A stretch of DNA of 64,000 bases from Nymphaea colorata (lineage: Eukaryota; Streptophyta; Magnoliopsida; Nymphaeales; Nymphaeaceae), in contig NC_045143.1 of the NCBI RefSeq assembly GCF_008831285.2, positions 23,130,302 to 23,194,301 of the forward strand. Reading direction: 5' to 3'. Of the stretch, positions 21,775-33,492 are shown piece by piece; positions within the stretch are counted from its first letter, which is position 1; each line of letters opens with the position of its first letter. The position numbers were made by a program, and so were the translations under genes. The notes under the pieces were generated by a model. It was not told the origin of the DNA, made no database searches, and was given only the letters and a program-made list of their open reading frames with translations.

Positions 21775-23265
21775 TTGTAAGCATTTGGGTGCTAAACAAA
21801 TGATAGAGGTAGTCTCACTAATAAAATGAGCTGAATTCAAATTAAGTGACTACCATTTAAACCACTAAAGAGATTAAGGGCATTTAGATGATAGTCTAAA
21901 TTGGCTTCCATTCCAAAACACCATTTCAGGTTCATTTGGATGATATCAAAATTGACTTCTATCATACCTAATTTTAACAAAGCCTGGTTTGTAAAAGCAT
22001 GAAAAACCTGTTTTTCTTGGAGATTTTTTTTGGTAAAACTAGTGATTCGATGAGATGCCGAGAGCACCCCCTCCCCCCACCCATGAGGTCTAAGGTTGCT
22101 TCATGACATGGGTGACCTTACAGTTATTCTCATCAACTTGAGAGTAGTGTCTGCCATTGTTTGTAGTCCAAAAGAATAGCACTTATAAGAATTAAACTGA
22201 AGACCGGACTTTCATCCTCGACTAGATATGTTACAACCCTTGGGCCATTTTCAGGTAAAACTGGTTTTTGCTTGTTCCTCTAAATCTTTGTCTTCTTCAA
22301 ATATCCAAACCAAATTTTACAATGGTTGACTTGGTTTGGGTTTTACAATGTCACATTGTTATTGCATGTTGGAAAGGTCTTGATGGACTACATGAAGTTT
22401 TGACCAATTGACTTATTTATTGGACTATGGGAAGAAGACGAAGAAATGACCTCAATTGGTGATGTCAAGATGATTCCACTGATATAACATCTTCATGGTA
22501 TTATTTGCTTCATTATTTCACTGTTTTCGCTTATACATAATTTGATGCATGTAGGCCAAATTGCTACCTATCGATGCACATTCATCGGTGTGATCAGGGA
22601 TTCTCACGACCAAGGCAGCTCTTCACCCCTCCATTATCTTCCCCTTCCAGGGATAAGGTGAGAGGCATCTTCAAATTTGGTGCAACAAGGAGTGACATTG
22701 GAGAGCCTTCTCTTGGAGCCTCATATCATGGAGTTTGAGTCTTCCTTATCTAAGTTTTGTTGGAGCATCGACTGGTAGGTGTTTTTTCCTCTCTTTAATT
22801 TTTCCTAAGGTTGTGTCTAGAAACATGCCTTTTCTTCTTATTTTATTGTTTTCAACATGTTGATTGCTGCTTTCCTTCATATTTTTATAGATCTAGACAT
22901 TGGTTTTCGTAGCTTGTTGGGATTTCTGCAAAGAAGGCTGCCAACGGATGCTATCCACTTGATGATCTCCCTTCTTGTCTCTTCTCCAACCTACCATTGG
23001 CCTTTTTTTCTTATTTTTGGTGTCATGTTTGTTGTCTAAGGTGCAGATTAGTAGTGTTTTTATATGTTGTAAAATATGTGTATTATGTTTATTAGTATGT
23101 ATATTTTTGTAATAGTACATGTAAAAGAGAAGTCTGTCGCATCCTCATTCCACCAGCCAATTCCCTTTCTTACTTTATGACTAATATAGATGTTAGGAAA
23201 GTTATATGTTTATTTAATTTTCCTTCATTTCCTTTTATTTTTTTGAATTAACTCTGCATTTCAAT

Positions 23266-23492
23266 AGTGTGTTTGATTGCCTCAAATTTGAGATCCTCAG
23301 GATTTGAAAACCATGGATTTAAGGTCAGACAATCTCCTTCTGGTGTTAAATCTCAATACAAAGAAGTAAAATAAGGATATTAAAGGTTGGCCTTAGATCC
23401 TTAGATGAACCGTAGATTTTATCATGGATACATCAACAAAAGCATACTACATCATATCCAAGGATTTCAAATATGAAGCTATCAAATACCCC
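23266..23492. mobile_element. MITE-like inverted-repeat element
   Basis: About 227 bp. The left end GTGTGTTTGATTGCCTCA and the inverted right end GGGGTATTTGATAGCTTCA match over ~35 bp with a few mismatches. The exact ends and target duplication are not resolved. Confidence 0.45.
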
Positions 23493-25170
23493 TTAATGTT
23501 AATTCTGCTAATGTTGTGCTTAGGATAGTAACTTAATAGTTTAATGTTTTTTTATTTTCATATTTTAGCAAGGGCATTTAGTTTAGGTGGCACCAGTGGT
23601 ATGTTAATGTAAGCGGCTAGCTAACTTCTAAATTTTTCTTCATTGTCATATAATCCGTTGATGTGACATGTGCATAGAGGTGTCTTGGTGCTTCTGATGA
23701 TTTTCATGATATTCTCAATCTCCTTCATTGTTGCAGGAATGATTTTTTTATAGTCACAAGTTTAGGAGTAGTTGACTACTTGATTTTCACTATGTTTCAT
23801 TTTTCTAATTAATGTTTCATAGTAAGTTCACATGTGTGATTTTGCATCATTAACAATGTGTAGATTCTGGTCTTGTGATATGGATTCATGCGTCTAGTCA
23901 TGCATTGCTTAAAAAAATTGCATATATAGTTGGTAAGCATGTTTTCATCCATCTAGATTCATTTAAGTTTCATTCATGAATCGGTACTTTTCTATTTTTT
24001 GACCAAAATCTGGCCAACAACCATGATTTTCGACGAGCTTAGATTGTACTCATGTCCATTGATCGAGCTTGTTGGAGGTGAGGGCACACAAGCAAATCAA
24101 TGAAAAAAAAGGATAAATTACCACCGTTATTTAGTGTTATAGTTTAGGAAGTTGTTGTTTTGTTTCTTTTTTAGGATTTTGTCAAAATGACTTGTGAGGA
24201 TTGCACGTTTTTATTTTGGTTAAGCCAGTTGTCACCATCCAAGATGCACACCTTGGATGTGTCTTAGTTAAGAGAGCATAGTCAATGTTCAGACTGAATA
24301 TTAGACACAATATTGGCTTGGTGTATCAAAGATCTATGCCTTTGTTACGCAAATGGCCTTTTCCATCCTTCTAAGATCTAAGTGTGCCTTGGTCATCGAT
24401 GGTGGCAGGCAAGTATGGTGCATAGTCCCACAAATTTTATTTGCTAATACCACATGACATTATGATACATTCTGACATTTTAGCAAAACTTTAAATGTTG
24501 CTGAAGTTATTGATTGATCATGAGAGCTGAAGATTGTCAAAATATCAATATCAATGAGCAAAATAAATGGAAAACTGTAGTTCTGTAGATATTCTCTTGT
24601 TTGGAAGTTCAGTAAATACTTGTAGCTGACCCTTTATAAGAATGTGTAATAGCAAAACAATGTGCTTTTCTTGCATTAGACTATTGATGTCCGCATTGAT
24701 ATGTATAAGTGTCATGTGGTGTCTAGCAGTGTGGCACATTGTTAACAATTGATTCATATTGTAATAGAAATATGATTTTTGTTGTGCCTTTTCTATATCA
24801 TGTTGTTGACTATATTTTATTGATGTCCATTTGATATCTTTAAGTATCACAACTTCACATCACTAACATTGAGATTTTAAGTGTTTGTTGGAATCAAACT
24901 ATTAACAAACTAGTGGCCAAAACTCGTAGCTCTTTGTGACGCATTGCTAGCAATTAATTTGTCTATAATAACAATATGATAATCGATGGTGCTTTTCCTA
25001 CATCAAACTACTGATTGTTGTAATAGCACTATGATGACATGTTCTGCCTATAACAACTCTTTTTATGTTGTGCACCCCCTCGCCATGCATAATTTGACAT
25101 ATATATTTGAATGTACATGTTGTAGGTGAAGTAGTTGACGAGTGGAAGATATGAGACATTATAACATAGT

Positions 25171-25231
25171 TAACTCTGTCAACATCAGATGTAGAATTGT
25201 TTAACTCTGTCAACATCAGATGTAGAATTGT
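25171..25231. repeat. 31-bp tandem duplication
   Basis: Two perfect head-to-tail copies containing AACTCTGTCAACATCAGATG, just upstream of the FAR1-like pseudogene. Confidence 0.9.
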
Positions 25232-25292
25232 CACTAGCATTACCTACAAATGAAGTTTTATTTGTTGATGACAACATGGATGAAAAAACCAA

Positions 25293-26633
25293 GTGGTCAA
25301 ATATGTAAGCCAAATGAAAATTGTAAGCAGTTGTTACAATGCAGTGGGCGATGATCCTATAAATGCACCTACCCATGAACACAACACAAGTGATCTACTC
25401 ATTCTACAAGTAAAGGAAAATGTATCAATATGTTCATGCATACATGAAAAAAGTGCAATGGATCCTTCTGTCACTGGTATGAAGGCTCCACGTGAGGGAA
25501 TGGAGTTCAAAGGGAAGATGTATTCAACTCCTACAACAATTATGTGTTACACCAAGGGTTTAACATCAAGAAGGGTAGTCACGACTGTTGTAAGGAGGAC
25601 TTGTGTATGTATGAAAGAGGGATGGCTGAAGGAGAGCAAGGCCAATAGATTTAGAAGGGAACTTCAAGGTGCAGGTGCATTGCAAGAATGGTGATAAGGA
25701 GGCTAGCAAACAACAAAGTTTTTATTATGACATTCATAAGCGGACACAACCATCCCATGGCATCTCATGTTATTGCTTGAATGTTGAAGTCACATTGGAA
25801 AGTAACATGAGCCCATGCCACCATTGGAGAATTAGCATCTAACGCTAGCATTCCTCCACGCCAGATGTACAACTATATTGGCAAGTTGAGTGGTTGACAA
25901 TGTACCTTTCACTCCCTCTGACCTAAGGAACCACCTCTAGTGAAAGAGATAATGTGACATAAAAAGCGATGAAATACATGCTACCATAGACTACATGTGA
26001 AAGAAGTCGAGCAAGGACCTTGGCTTTTATAGTGATCTTTATTAATTGGATGAAATGGATATGTAACAAACATGTTTTTGGCAGATACTTGATCATAATC
26101 ACTATCGATGCTTCAACAATGTTCTTGTGTTTGACACTACAATAAAGATCAACACTTAACAATGGGCATTTCCACAGTTTGTGGGTGTGAACGAACCACT
26201 ACTCCCAGAGCAGCGTATCTAGTGGCACATTTTTGTATGACCAGAAAATAAAATGCATTGGTTGGTTGTTTTCACTGTTTAGTGATGCAATGGGGTGTAC
26301 CCACAAGCTGTGTTGACAAACAGGGTCAGTGGCCATAGTGCAAGTGTGGTGGACAACACACCAACGAAAAATGTACAAACAATATAGGCAACATTTTCAA
26401 CAAGAAGGCTAGTTTCAAGAAGTGCATCTTGAAGTCAGAAGACGAACAATCTTTTCTATCATCACGGAATGAAATAAAGAGAAGTTGGCACTTGCATATG
26501 GTAGCTAATCTTTTTGTGCATATATAATAAGCATGCACAGGATTGAGAGTATGCATGTGACCCTTTAAAACCTCTATTTGTGTTTAACAATCTTCTGATT
26601 TTTTAAGCAACATGAGTTATTTGTGGAAAATCT
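25293..26633 (+). pseudogene. FAR1/FRS-like (MULE-related) pseudogene, N-terminal and central part
   Basis: Across shifting plus frames the translation follows FAR1-related proteins. PREGMEFK starts the FAR1 DNA-binding domain near 25,490. ARMVIRRLANNK and SGHNHPM follow near 25,690-25,760, then GELASNASIPP. The MULE-type core appears as NNVLVFDTT near 26,120 and FVGVNE near 26,180, and FNKKASFKKCILKSEDEQSF lies near 26,395-26,450. Several stops and frameshifts interrupt it. Its continuation seems to be at 32,393-33,383, beyond two younger insertions. It may be a dead MULE or a dead FRS gene; I cannot separate these. Confidence 0.65.
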
Positions 26634-26824
26634 TAAGGTGGCGTTTGATGGACTGGAAACCTAGAATTGGAAAAATATTTCTGGAAATATATCTCCTGAA
26701 AAAAATGAATAGGAAAAATCATTCCGATTCCGATTTTGATGTGTGTGTGATGACTGAGAAACAAATTTTCATAAATATGTTTCTTAGTTTGATGAAGAAG
26801 AAACATATTTCCAGATTTCAGTTA

Positions 26825-27245
26825 CTTCTCACAACAAATAATGGAGTTCCACGAAACCATATCTCTCTGCGGCATTTCATCAAATACGTGCTAGCCTCTT
26901 CCAAGCTCTTGCATTCCCCATACATATCTATCCAAGGAGTTGCATACCACAACATTGTCCTGTCTTGGAAACTACAGTTCCTAACATAACTATGAATCTT
27001 TCTGCCTCTTTCAACGTCCCCCTTTGCTGCTTAGATTGATAGAATTTCCATTGTCAGTATACTTGTTGAATCTGATTCTTTCTTCTTCCATCAGTTGAAA
27101 CACCTCCAAAGCTTCTACATATCTACCTCTTTGCGCATACCCGCTATTCATCGAGTTTCACAATACAACGTCTCGCTCAGTCATTTTATCAAATAGTTGG
27201 TGTGTGTCATCAACATTAAAGTTGTTTGATCTTTTAATGATTTCA
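26825..27245 (-). pseudogene. Captured PPR-gene fragment
   Basis: In the minus direction, broken frames read as PLS-type pentatricopeptide repeats: LFDKMTERDVVL, SGYAQRGRYVEALEVF, LMEEERIRFNKYT, then GDVERGRKIHSYV, DMYGECKSLEEA and a last WNSII near 26,840. PPR proteins bind organellar RNA. This piece covers about four motifs, contains stops and frameshifts, and has no start or targeting peptide, so it is not functional. It lies wholly inside the TIR element. The parent gene is not in the window. Confidence 0.8.
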
Positions 27246-27258
27246 TTTTTTTTCCTTC

Positions 27259-29952
27259 TGTCACACCCCAACCTTTTGACCCTCAAATATTTTTTTTTAA
27301 CCATAAAGCATTGAGGTGTGACGACACAACAATTCAAAAAGGAGGAAGTTATGCCATTCGAAACAATGAGCAAACTTTCATTTATATAACAATTTCAGTT
27401 CATACAAAATCACATCTGTGTATGACAAAAATGTCCCAAATCATATAATTGATGCCTAACAAAAACAAGACATCAATAAAATCAAAATAAGATGCGCTGA
27501 CACTACAAAGGACCCAAAACCTCTCTAGTAGGATGTGAGTGAAGTCATTTGATCAACCTGCTGCCCCGGATCTGCCAAAACCTAAAAAGAAAAAAAACAA
27601 TTAAAGGCTTAGCCTTCGCTGGCAACAAGCCATGAAAATCCCAAACCCTCTTAGGTAGGGCTCAAATATGAGATAATCAAAATCATGAAAACAAATTATC
27701 ATCATGTCGTGTCATGGCATAGTCACACCATTTATCAAGAAGGCCCCTCACATATACCACGACATGTAAATGTCATTCAATGGCCATGATAACACAATTC
27801 CATCACATGTCAGACATGCATAAAGTATCATCTTCATTCATTTCATTAACATGCACATCATTCACATACATTTCATTTATATTTTTATCATTTTCATTAG
27901 CTTCAATGAATTGACAGTTCTTGTGGGTGCAAACACAAGCACGTGCACGCCGCAGACAGCTTACAACCAAGAGATAACCCCTGTGGTGGGCCATAACAGT
28001 ATGGATCAATTCCCATTGTAGCGGTAGAGCACTCATCCATGGGTGAGTGAATTTTAAGGAGAGATACTCAGTCTTCCCTAGGACACCCAGGTTGGGAAGG
28101 CGGCAGTCGAACGCTCCAAGCACATCACACAACAGTACCCTGGGACCTTGCACCGCCTGCGCTCCAAACAGGTGAGACTAGTGGCGAAGGCGGGGCAACT
28201 CCCAAACACATAGACACATCCCACTGGCCTCTCATCTCTTATTCTTTCATTATTATGATTATAATTACGCATTCACAAAATAACTGGCTAGCTCATGAGG
28301 TTGGTTCACTTCACGAGTGCACCCATACCTCCAATTGTCTCCACACGAGGGCTACACATATCATTAACATTATTAGCTAGCCTTCATAACAATACGGGTA
28401 CAACCACCCTTCCATTTCATTCAATTGCATCATTGTCCGCAGCAATACATATGCAACAAATCATAATATTCACATTCATAAAAATTCACATCTTATCAAA
28501 CACATCATTTACATTTTTCAAAACTTAGCTAAATCCCAGAGAGTAGTCTTGATCTGTGATTGGCTCGTAGCTGTCCTAGGTAATTATCATTCTAGGATGC
28601 TTTCTAATGCACAATTGGGGTCGAGGAGACACTCGACTCGATACTCCACCTCATTTGTCCTAAGCAGTTATCAATTCTAGCATACACATGCAAATGCGTA
28701 ACAGTTTTCAAAACAAACTTCTAATAGTTTTTCAAAACAAAGCTTATCATATATCAAATCATTCGCATGCATACATACATTCACTCACAAAATAATCATT
28801 CAATCGCATCACAATCCTAGGATCCCACGATCCTAGGAACACACATTCACACGTTGGCGCCAGGGATTTGCCTGAAATGCCGCCATACCTGTCGCGTGTT
28901 CACAAAACACTTCAAAATGCCTCGAGCTTCAAGTCTTGTTGCTTAAGGTGTACTGGACGTGCTCAGTGTACCTGCAAACATACACAAGTGGTAAATTCTC
29001 TACTAGTTTAGTTTTGCAATCTATACAAATATAAAACAAAATCATTGAGACACATGTCATCGTCTCAAGAGGGTGTCGATGGGTAGTGTCGACCTACAAA
29101 GCCCTCCAATAGGCCTCTTCTCAGCCCTAGAGGTTATCGCCAAATGGTTTAAGCTTCACGCTTTCGATTTGAATCAATCACTAATCCATTTCTCCCTTGC
29201 TTCCTTAGTTGGGGTGTCAACCTAACATACCTACAATACCCGAACACAACGTACGTGCACCTCTATCACGGTTCTAAATCTTCTCCACACCACAATAATT
29301 TCTGCCATGTTTCCCCAATTGCTTCAAAAATCAACTTATAATGCTAAAGAGATAAACATACAAGTGGGCACTTGTCTTACTCAACATAGTCATAATCTTC
29401 CCCCAAAATAGCAACATCGCTAATATGCATTCTAAATCATCAATTCTTAATTCTAGCATGCTCAAACAATAATTATATGTGCTCCAACAAAAAATATACG
29501 ACAATCTAAGCTCGATTATGTCTTTCTCACCCCAATTTCAAAGTCTTAGCTGTTGCAGTCCTCACGGCAGCCACCTCACAAGTTCAAGTGATCCCCCAAA
29601 CAACCAAAATTAACTGTCGTCGTCACCTCCCAAGCCTTCAACTCGCTAGTATGAGGGAAAATGATGTGTCCCCAAAATAATCACAAACAGCAATAAGGAG
29701 GTTAGAAGAGGACCTTCCGCAGTGAAGAGTTGGTTCAGTTAAAGATGGGAGACACTCGAAGTGAGGAAAAACTGGCGGGAAAGAGAGAGTGTGCAGAGGG
29801 AGAGTGCATGATTGAGGGGTTGCAGATATAGGGGAGACTAACAGGGAGAGGGTTCGGGCAAAGGGGAAAGACAGGCAGAGGGGAGGGAAATCGAGCTAGA
29901 GAAATGGGAGAGATGGTGAGGAGGAGACAGATGAGACGATGAGAGAACTCAA

Positions 29953-30002
<50 letters not shown>

Positions 30003-30321
30003 TGTGGGCAGAGCCGCAGAAGGAGGGTGCTGATAGAGAAGGGAGAGGCTGCGTAGGAGGGAGGAGGAGAAGAAGGAAGAGGAAGGAGGAGGCGGAGAGA
30101 AATCGGGCCTCACCTGAGCGTCGCCATGCTGTTCTCATCGCCGCCCTGCACCAACCTCCGTCTTCTTCTTCTTATTCTTCTTCTTGCTGGCATGAGAGGC
30201 AACAAAGGGGAACTGAGAGGAAGACGAGGGAGAAAGGCCCTCGCGTCGGGTTCTCATGCAACAGATTTCAGGTCCGGGTCTGGACCCGCTCTAGCCCGAT
30301 CTGAAAACATAAAGCGTTACA
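27259..30321. mobile_element. Solo LTR, 3,063 bp (family R, copy A)
   Basis: Begins TGTCACACCCC and ends GTTACA, with perfect 5-bp target duplications CCTTC (27254-27258, 30322-30326). No internal domain and no second LTR are visible, so it is best read as a solo LTR left by unequal recombination. It contains a long GA tract (29,954-29,999). Related sequence recurs at 33,493-35,650 (same orientation) and at 58,468-59,279 (inverted). I do not recognise the parent lineage. Open frames here come from low-complexity sequence. Confidence 0.78.
29954..29999. repeat. (GA)n microsatellite
   Basis: About 46 bp of perfect AG dinucleotides inside the solo LTR. Confidence 0.97.
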
Positions 30322-31110
30322 CCTTCTCTCGATTCTCTCTTCCTCTCCCTGATTCTTCCCCATTGCAGCCAATAGAGGGCGATGGCTGCCTTACCAGCGC
30401 TAGCCTGCACCAGGCACAGGCACTGGCTCGCCGGTGTCGCTTCGGCTGCCACCGCTCGACAAAAAGAGGAAAAGGCAAAGCGCCTCCCTCTCTTCCCCTG
30501 TATGTCGACTCAGAGAAAGGGGAGGCGTGAGGTGCCTCCCCCATCTCCGCATCTGGCTGCCCTCCCATCGCCAGTAAGATACCGAGCGGCAGCCTACCGG
30601 CATTGTGAGGGTGGTCGCCCATTAGGATGGAGGAAGGCATTTCACACCTCCCCTGAGCATGGCGGCGACGGGTAGGGGGGAGGAATGGCGAACCTCTGCC
30701 TTCTTCTTCAGGACAAGGAAAATAGAAAGGAGAAACCCATCGATGGCTCGCTCCATGGTCAGCAAGCGGAGGAACCGACATCTATAGAGGTTTACTGCTG
30801 AAAATCGAAAAACAAAGATAGATACAAAGGTTTGGATTGTTTTGTGAGGATGAAGGCGTGAGTGTGAGCATGACGAAGGCATGAGTGAGGACGAAGCCCT
30901 AATGGGCAAAAAAAAACCAGAAACATATTTCCACCTCTCTCAGTGGAAATATGTTTCCTGAAACATATTTCCAAAATCGACCTCAATGGTTGAAAAAATA
31001 ATTCTGTGTTTGTTGCCATGGAAATTTTTTGAAAATTTGAATAATATTTCTCGTTGAACAGTACATTTCTAGGGCATCAAATGTGCCCTAAGAGAAATGA
31101 GCTACATAGG

Positions 31111-31618
31111 CAGGGCTGCACACGAGCCGAGTCGAGCTTGCCCAGCTCAAACTCGACTCGGCTCATAGAGCTACAGCTCGAGCTCGACTCCCTGACACAA
31201 GCTCGAGCTCGACTCGATTGTATAGAGTTGAGCTCAAACTTGACTCCCTTAACTCGATTAACTTGTTTAGAATAGAAGAAACCAACCTCGAGGAGGCAAC
31301 GAAGCTCGTCGAGCTTAGCTAGTGGCTTCTAGAGTTTATTCCTAGCTTTGACAAGCTGTTCCTCCATATCCTTCTCCCAGGCTGACACCATCTTCCCTCT
31401 GGCGATTGCACGCAAAAACCTTCACGCTGACCCACCCACTTTCACTTGTTCAACTATCAGGCTAACCCCAACGCCATCCCCAGCGAGGAAGCACGAAAAG
31501 AAAATGGAAGTCCTAGGGCAAAAATCACAAATGAACGACAAAACAACAACCAGGTAAAAATACGGGCTAGGGTTTCACAGAAGCAACTCAGCACACAGTG
31601 GAGATGGAGTCTGAGGGG

Positions 31619-31649
<31 letters not shown>

Positions 31650-32392
31650 CGTGGAAGGGCAAAGAAGAAGGAAAGAGGGGTTTTGCCCCTTTCTTTTTTT
31701 CCTTTGTGCCATTCGTTGGGTGGTAGAGAGGAGAGAGAGTGGCGGTGAGTCGGTGCGGCCATGCTCCAGGCGCAGTAGGGAGGGGAGGGAGATGATCAGG
31801 GGCTGCGACGCCCCCTCTTCTCGAGACACGACAGAGAGATAAGAGGAGGTTAAGGGCTGTGACGCCTGTTTTCTCTAGACACAATAGAGAGAGGAGGGAG
31901 GATGTTAATGGCTGTGAAGGTGGAGGAGCTAGGGGCTGCGCTCCAACCTCTGTTCTTGAGACATGACAAACATTGAGAGGGAGGTGGAGAGAAGGAACCT
32001 TGTTAGAGAAGAGGGAATTCAGGCGGCAGATGGCCAGCAGCTCCAGGCGGCACAATTGCAGGGAGAACGGCAGTGATGAGGAAGAAACCCTTCCCCTGTG
32101 TCTTTCTCTCTTCCCACCGCAGTAGAAATGAGAGAGATAGGGAGAAGTCGAAACGAAAATGTTAAAAATGAAAACAAAATAAACAAAAAAGTTTAACCTA
32201 AATTGGTGAATCAGTTTTGGTGACTCAGTGAACCGGTTCATATAATTAAGCAAAACGATTTTCAGTAATCGAGCCGAGCCGAGCATAAACGAGTCGAGTT
32301 CTTACAACTCGAACTCAACTCATTTAATGTTTCGAGTGTAAGTTTAAACTCGAGCTTGGCTCGTTTATAAACGAGTCGAGCTCGAGTGACGA
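31111..32392. mobile_element. hAT-like non-autonomous element with CGAG-rich subterminal repeats
   Basis: The left end is CAGGGCTGCACACGAGCCGA. Both end regions are filled with CTCGAGCTCGACTCG-type motifs (31,125-31,260 and 32,265-32,390), in opposite senses at the two ends, as in many plant hAT-type elements. The middle has GA tracts (31,618-31,642) and no transposase. The right terminal ~10 bp seem lost, so no target duplication was confirmed. It sits inside the FAR1-like pseudogene. Confidence 0.5.
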
Positions 32393-33383
32393 TGTTGATA
32401 CATGTTGCAGAAGTGTACATACCCATTGTGTTTGAGTGGCTGAGGAGTGAATTTGTTGAAGCTATCAACACTCCACTAGAGGAAATTGCATGTGATGACA
32501 ATGTGCTTATGTATCTGGTTGGGGCAAGCCAGGTGTCATGCAGCATAGAGGGAAACATACTTCAATACTTATGCATGAAATTTGATATAGTGGTATCTTC
32601 TGCCAACATGCATTAAAGGTGTTGATGCGCAAAAACATCAATGAAATACTTAAAACACTACTTGCTAATGTATTGGAGCACGAACGTGAAGAGGGAGTTG
32701 TTGGGCAAATGCATCAGTATTAAGGTAGTCGACAATGGCAATTGTTTCATTACCTCCTACTACCGACAACTATATATCTCCTTAATGTTGGTTGTTGAAT
32801 TTGTCTCAAAGAATGAACAAATGTTCTAGCAGGTCGTAGAGTTTTGGAAGAAGATGTTCAAGCATGTTAGTGCATTGGATGTTACTGCTGAGAAAGGCCC
32901 CATTAGCAGCAACCAAACCTATGACTCTTGACCTAGATGAGAAAATTCATCCAAAGGTTAACATTCTATTCAATAACTCCATGGTAGATGTTGTTGATGC
33001 TGATGGATCCTACCACAATGCAAGAAGTAACAAGCATAAATTGTCTATTACTATTGATCATGGTCATAAGAGATCCAAAGACCAATACAAAGTTTGCAAA
33101 AGGTGAAAAAAGAGAAAAGGATGAGGCATAGTGCAATGAGAAGGTCACTAATTGCATGATGAAACTTCAGCAGCCTACAGCCTATAGAGGACACAATGTT
33201 GTGGAACCTCAAATTTTTTGCCATTACAGTCAGACAAAGTTACTTGAACAAATGCATGAATGCCCTTTATGGCAATTGCTAGGTCACACAGAGTATCTGT
33301 CAATAGGTCACATAGATGTTCAAATTCACTCTAAAAGAGAAACATTGTGCTATCAATTCCATAGTGTTTTTATGTACATGTAG
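32393..33383 (+). pseudogene. FAR1/FRS-like pseudogene, C-terminal part
   Basis: Plus-strand frames read AEVYIPIVFEWLRSEFVEAI, then CMKFDIV and QHALKVLMRKNINEI, then KHYLLMYWSTNVKREL. These fit the C-terminal half and SWIM-type zinc region of FAR1-related proteins. Frameshifts separate the pieces. It follows the part at 25,293-26,633 in the expected order and strand. The downstream stretch to 33,383 is open in places but has no motif I recognise. Confidence 0.58.
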
Positions 33384-33492
33384 ATGTATTTTGCTAAAAA
33401 AATGCTATGAAAAACGTTTTATGTAGAAGTACATTTTTTATGATAGACGTAAATATTTAATATGAATGCACCATATTTTTTGAGAAGATATA

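Larger units (their letters stand above)
21079..25159. other. AAO upstream / intergenic DNA
   Basis: The first few hundred bases should contain the AAO promoter; no clear TATA box was placed. The rest is AT-rich with two MITE-like elements and no convincing gene. Confidence 0.55.
26637..31088. mobile_element. TIR transposon (PIF/Harbinger-like) with a captured PPR fragment, split by a solo LTR
   Basis: Terminal inverted repeats GGTGGCGTTTGATG (left) and GGGCACATTTGATG (right, inverted) are flanked on both sides by TAA (26634-26636, 31089-31091), as expected for PIF/Harbinger or Tourist elements. Removing the solo LTR at 27,259-30,321 leaves about 1.4 kb. No transposase is seen. The left part holds a piece of a pentatricopeptide-repeat gene on the minus strand, so it resembles a Pack-type element. 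Further internal matches between the two ends (AAACATATTTCC) support a single element. Confidence 0.65.

Noticed and set aside
29896-31019. Several overlapping frames around the GA tract and CT-rich DNA on both strands
   Set aside because: They come from low-complexity sequence inside a solo LTR and its flanks. No conserved motif, start context or splice structure supports a gene.
31128-31260. Short regularly recurring CTCGAGCTCGACTC units as a CRISPR-like array
   Set aside because: The units overlap and vary with no unique spacers, the genome is a plant, and the pattern fits subterminal repeats of a DNA transposon.
31446-32286. Frames of up to 232 codons near 31.4-32.3 kb
   Set aside because: GA/CT-rich interior of a hAT-like non-autonomous element. 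The translations are Ser/Leu/Arg-rich with no recognised domain.
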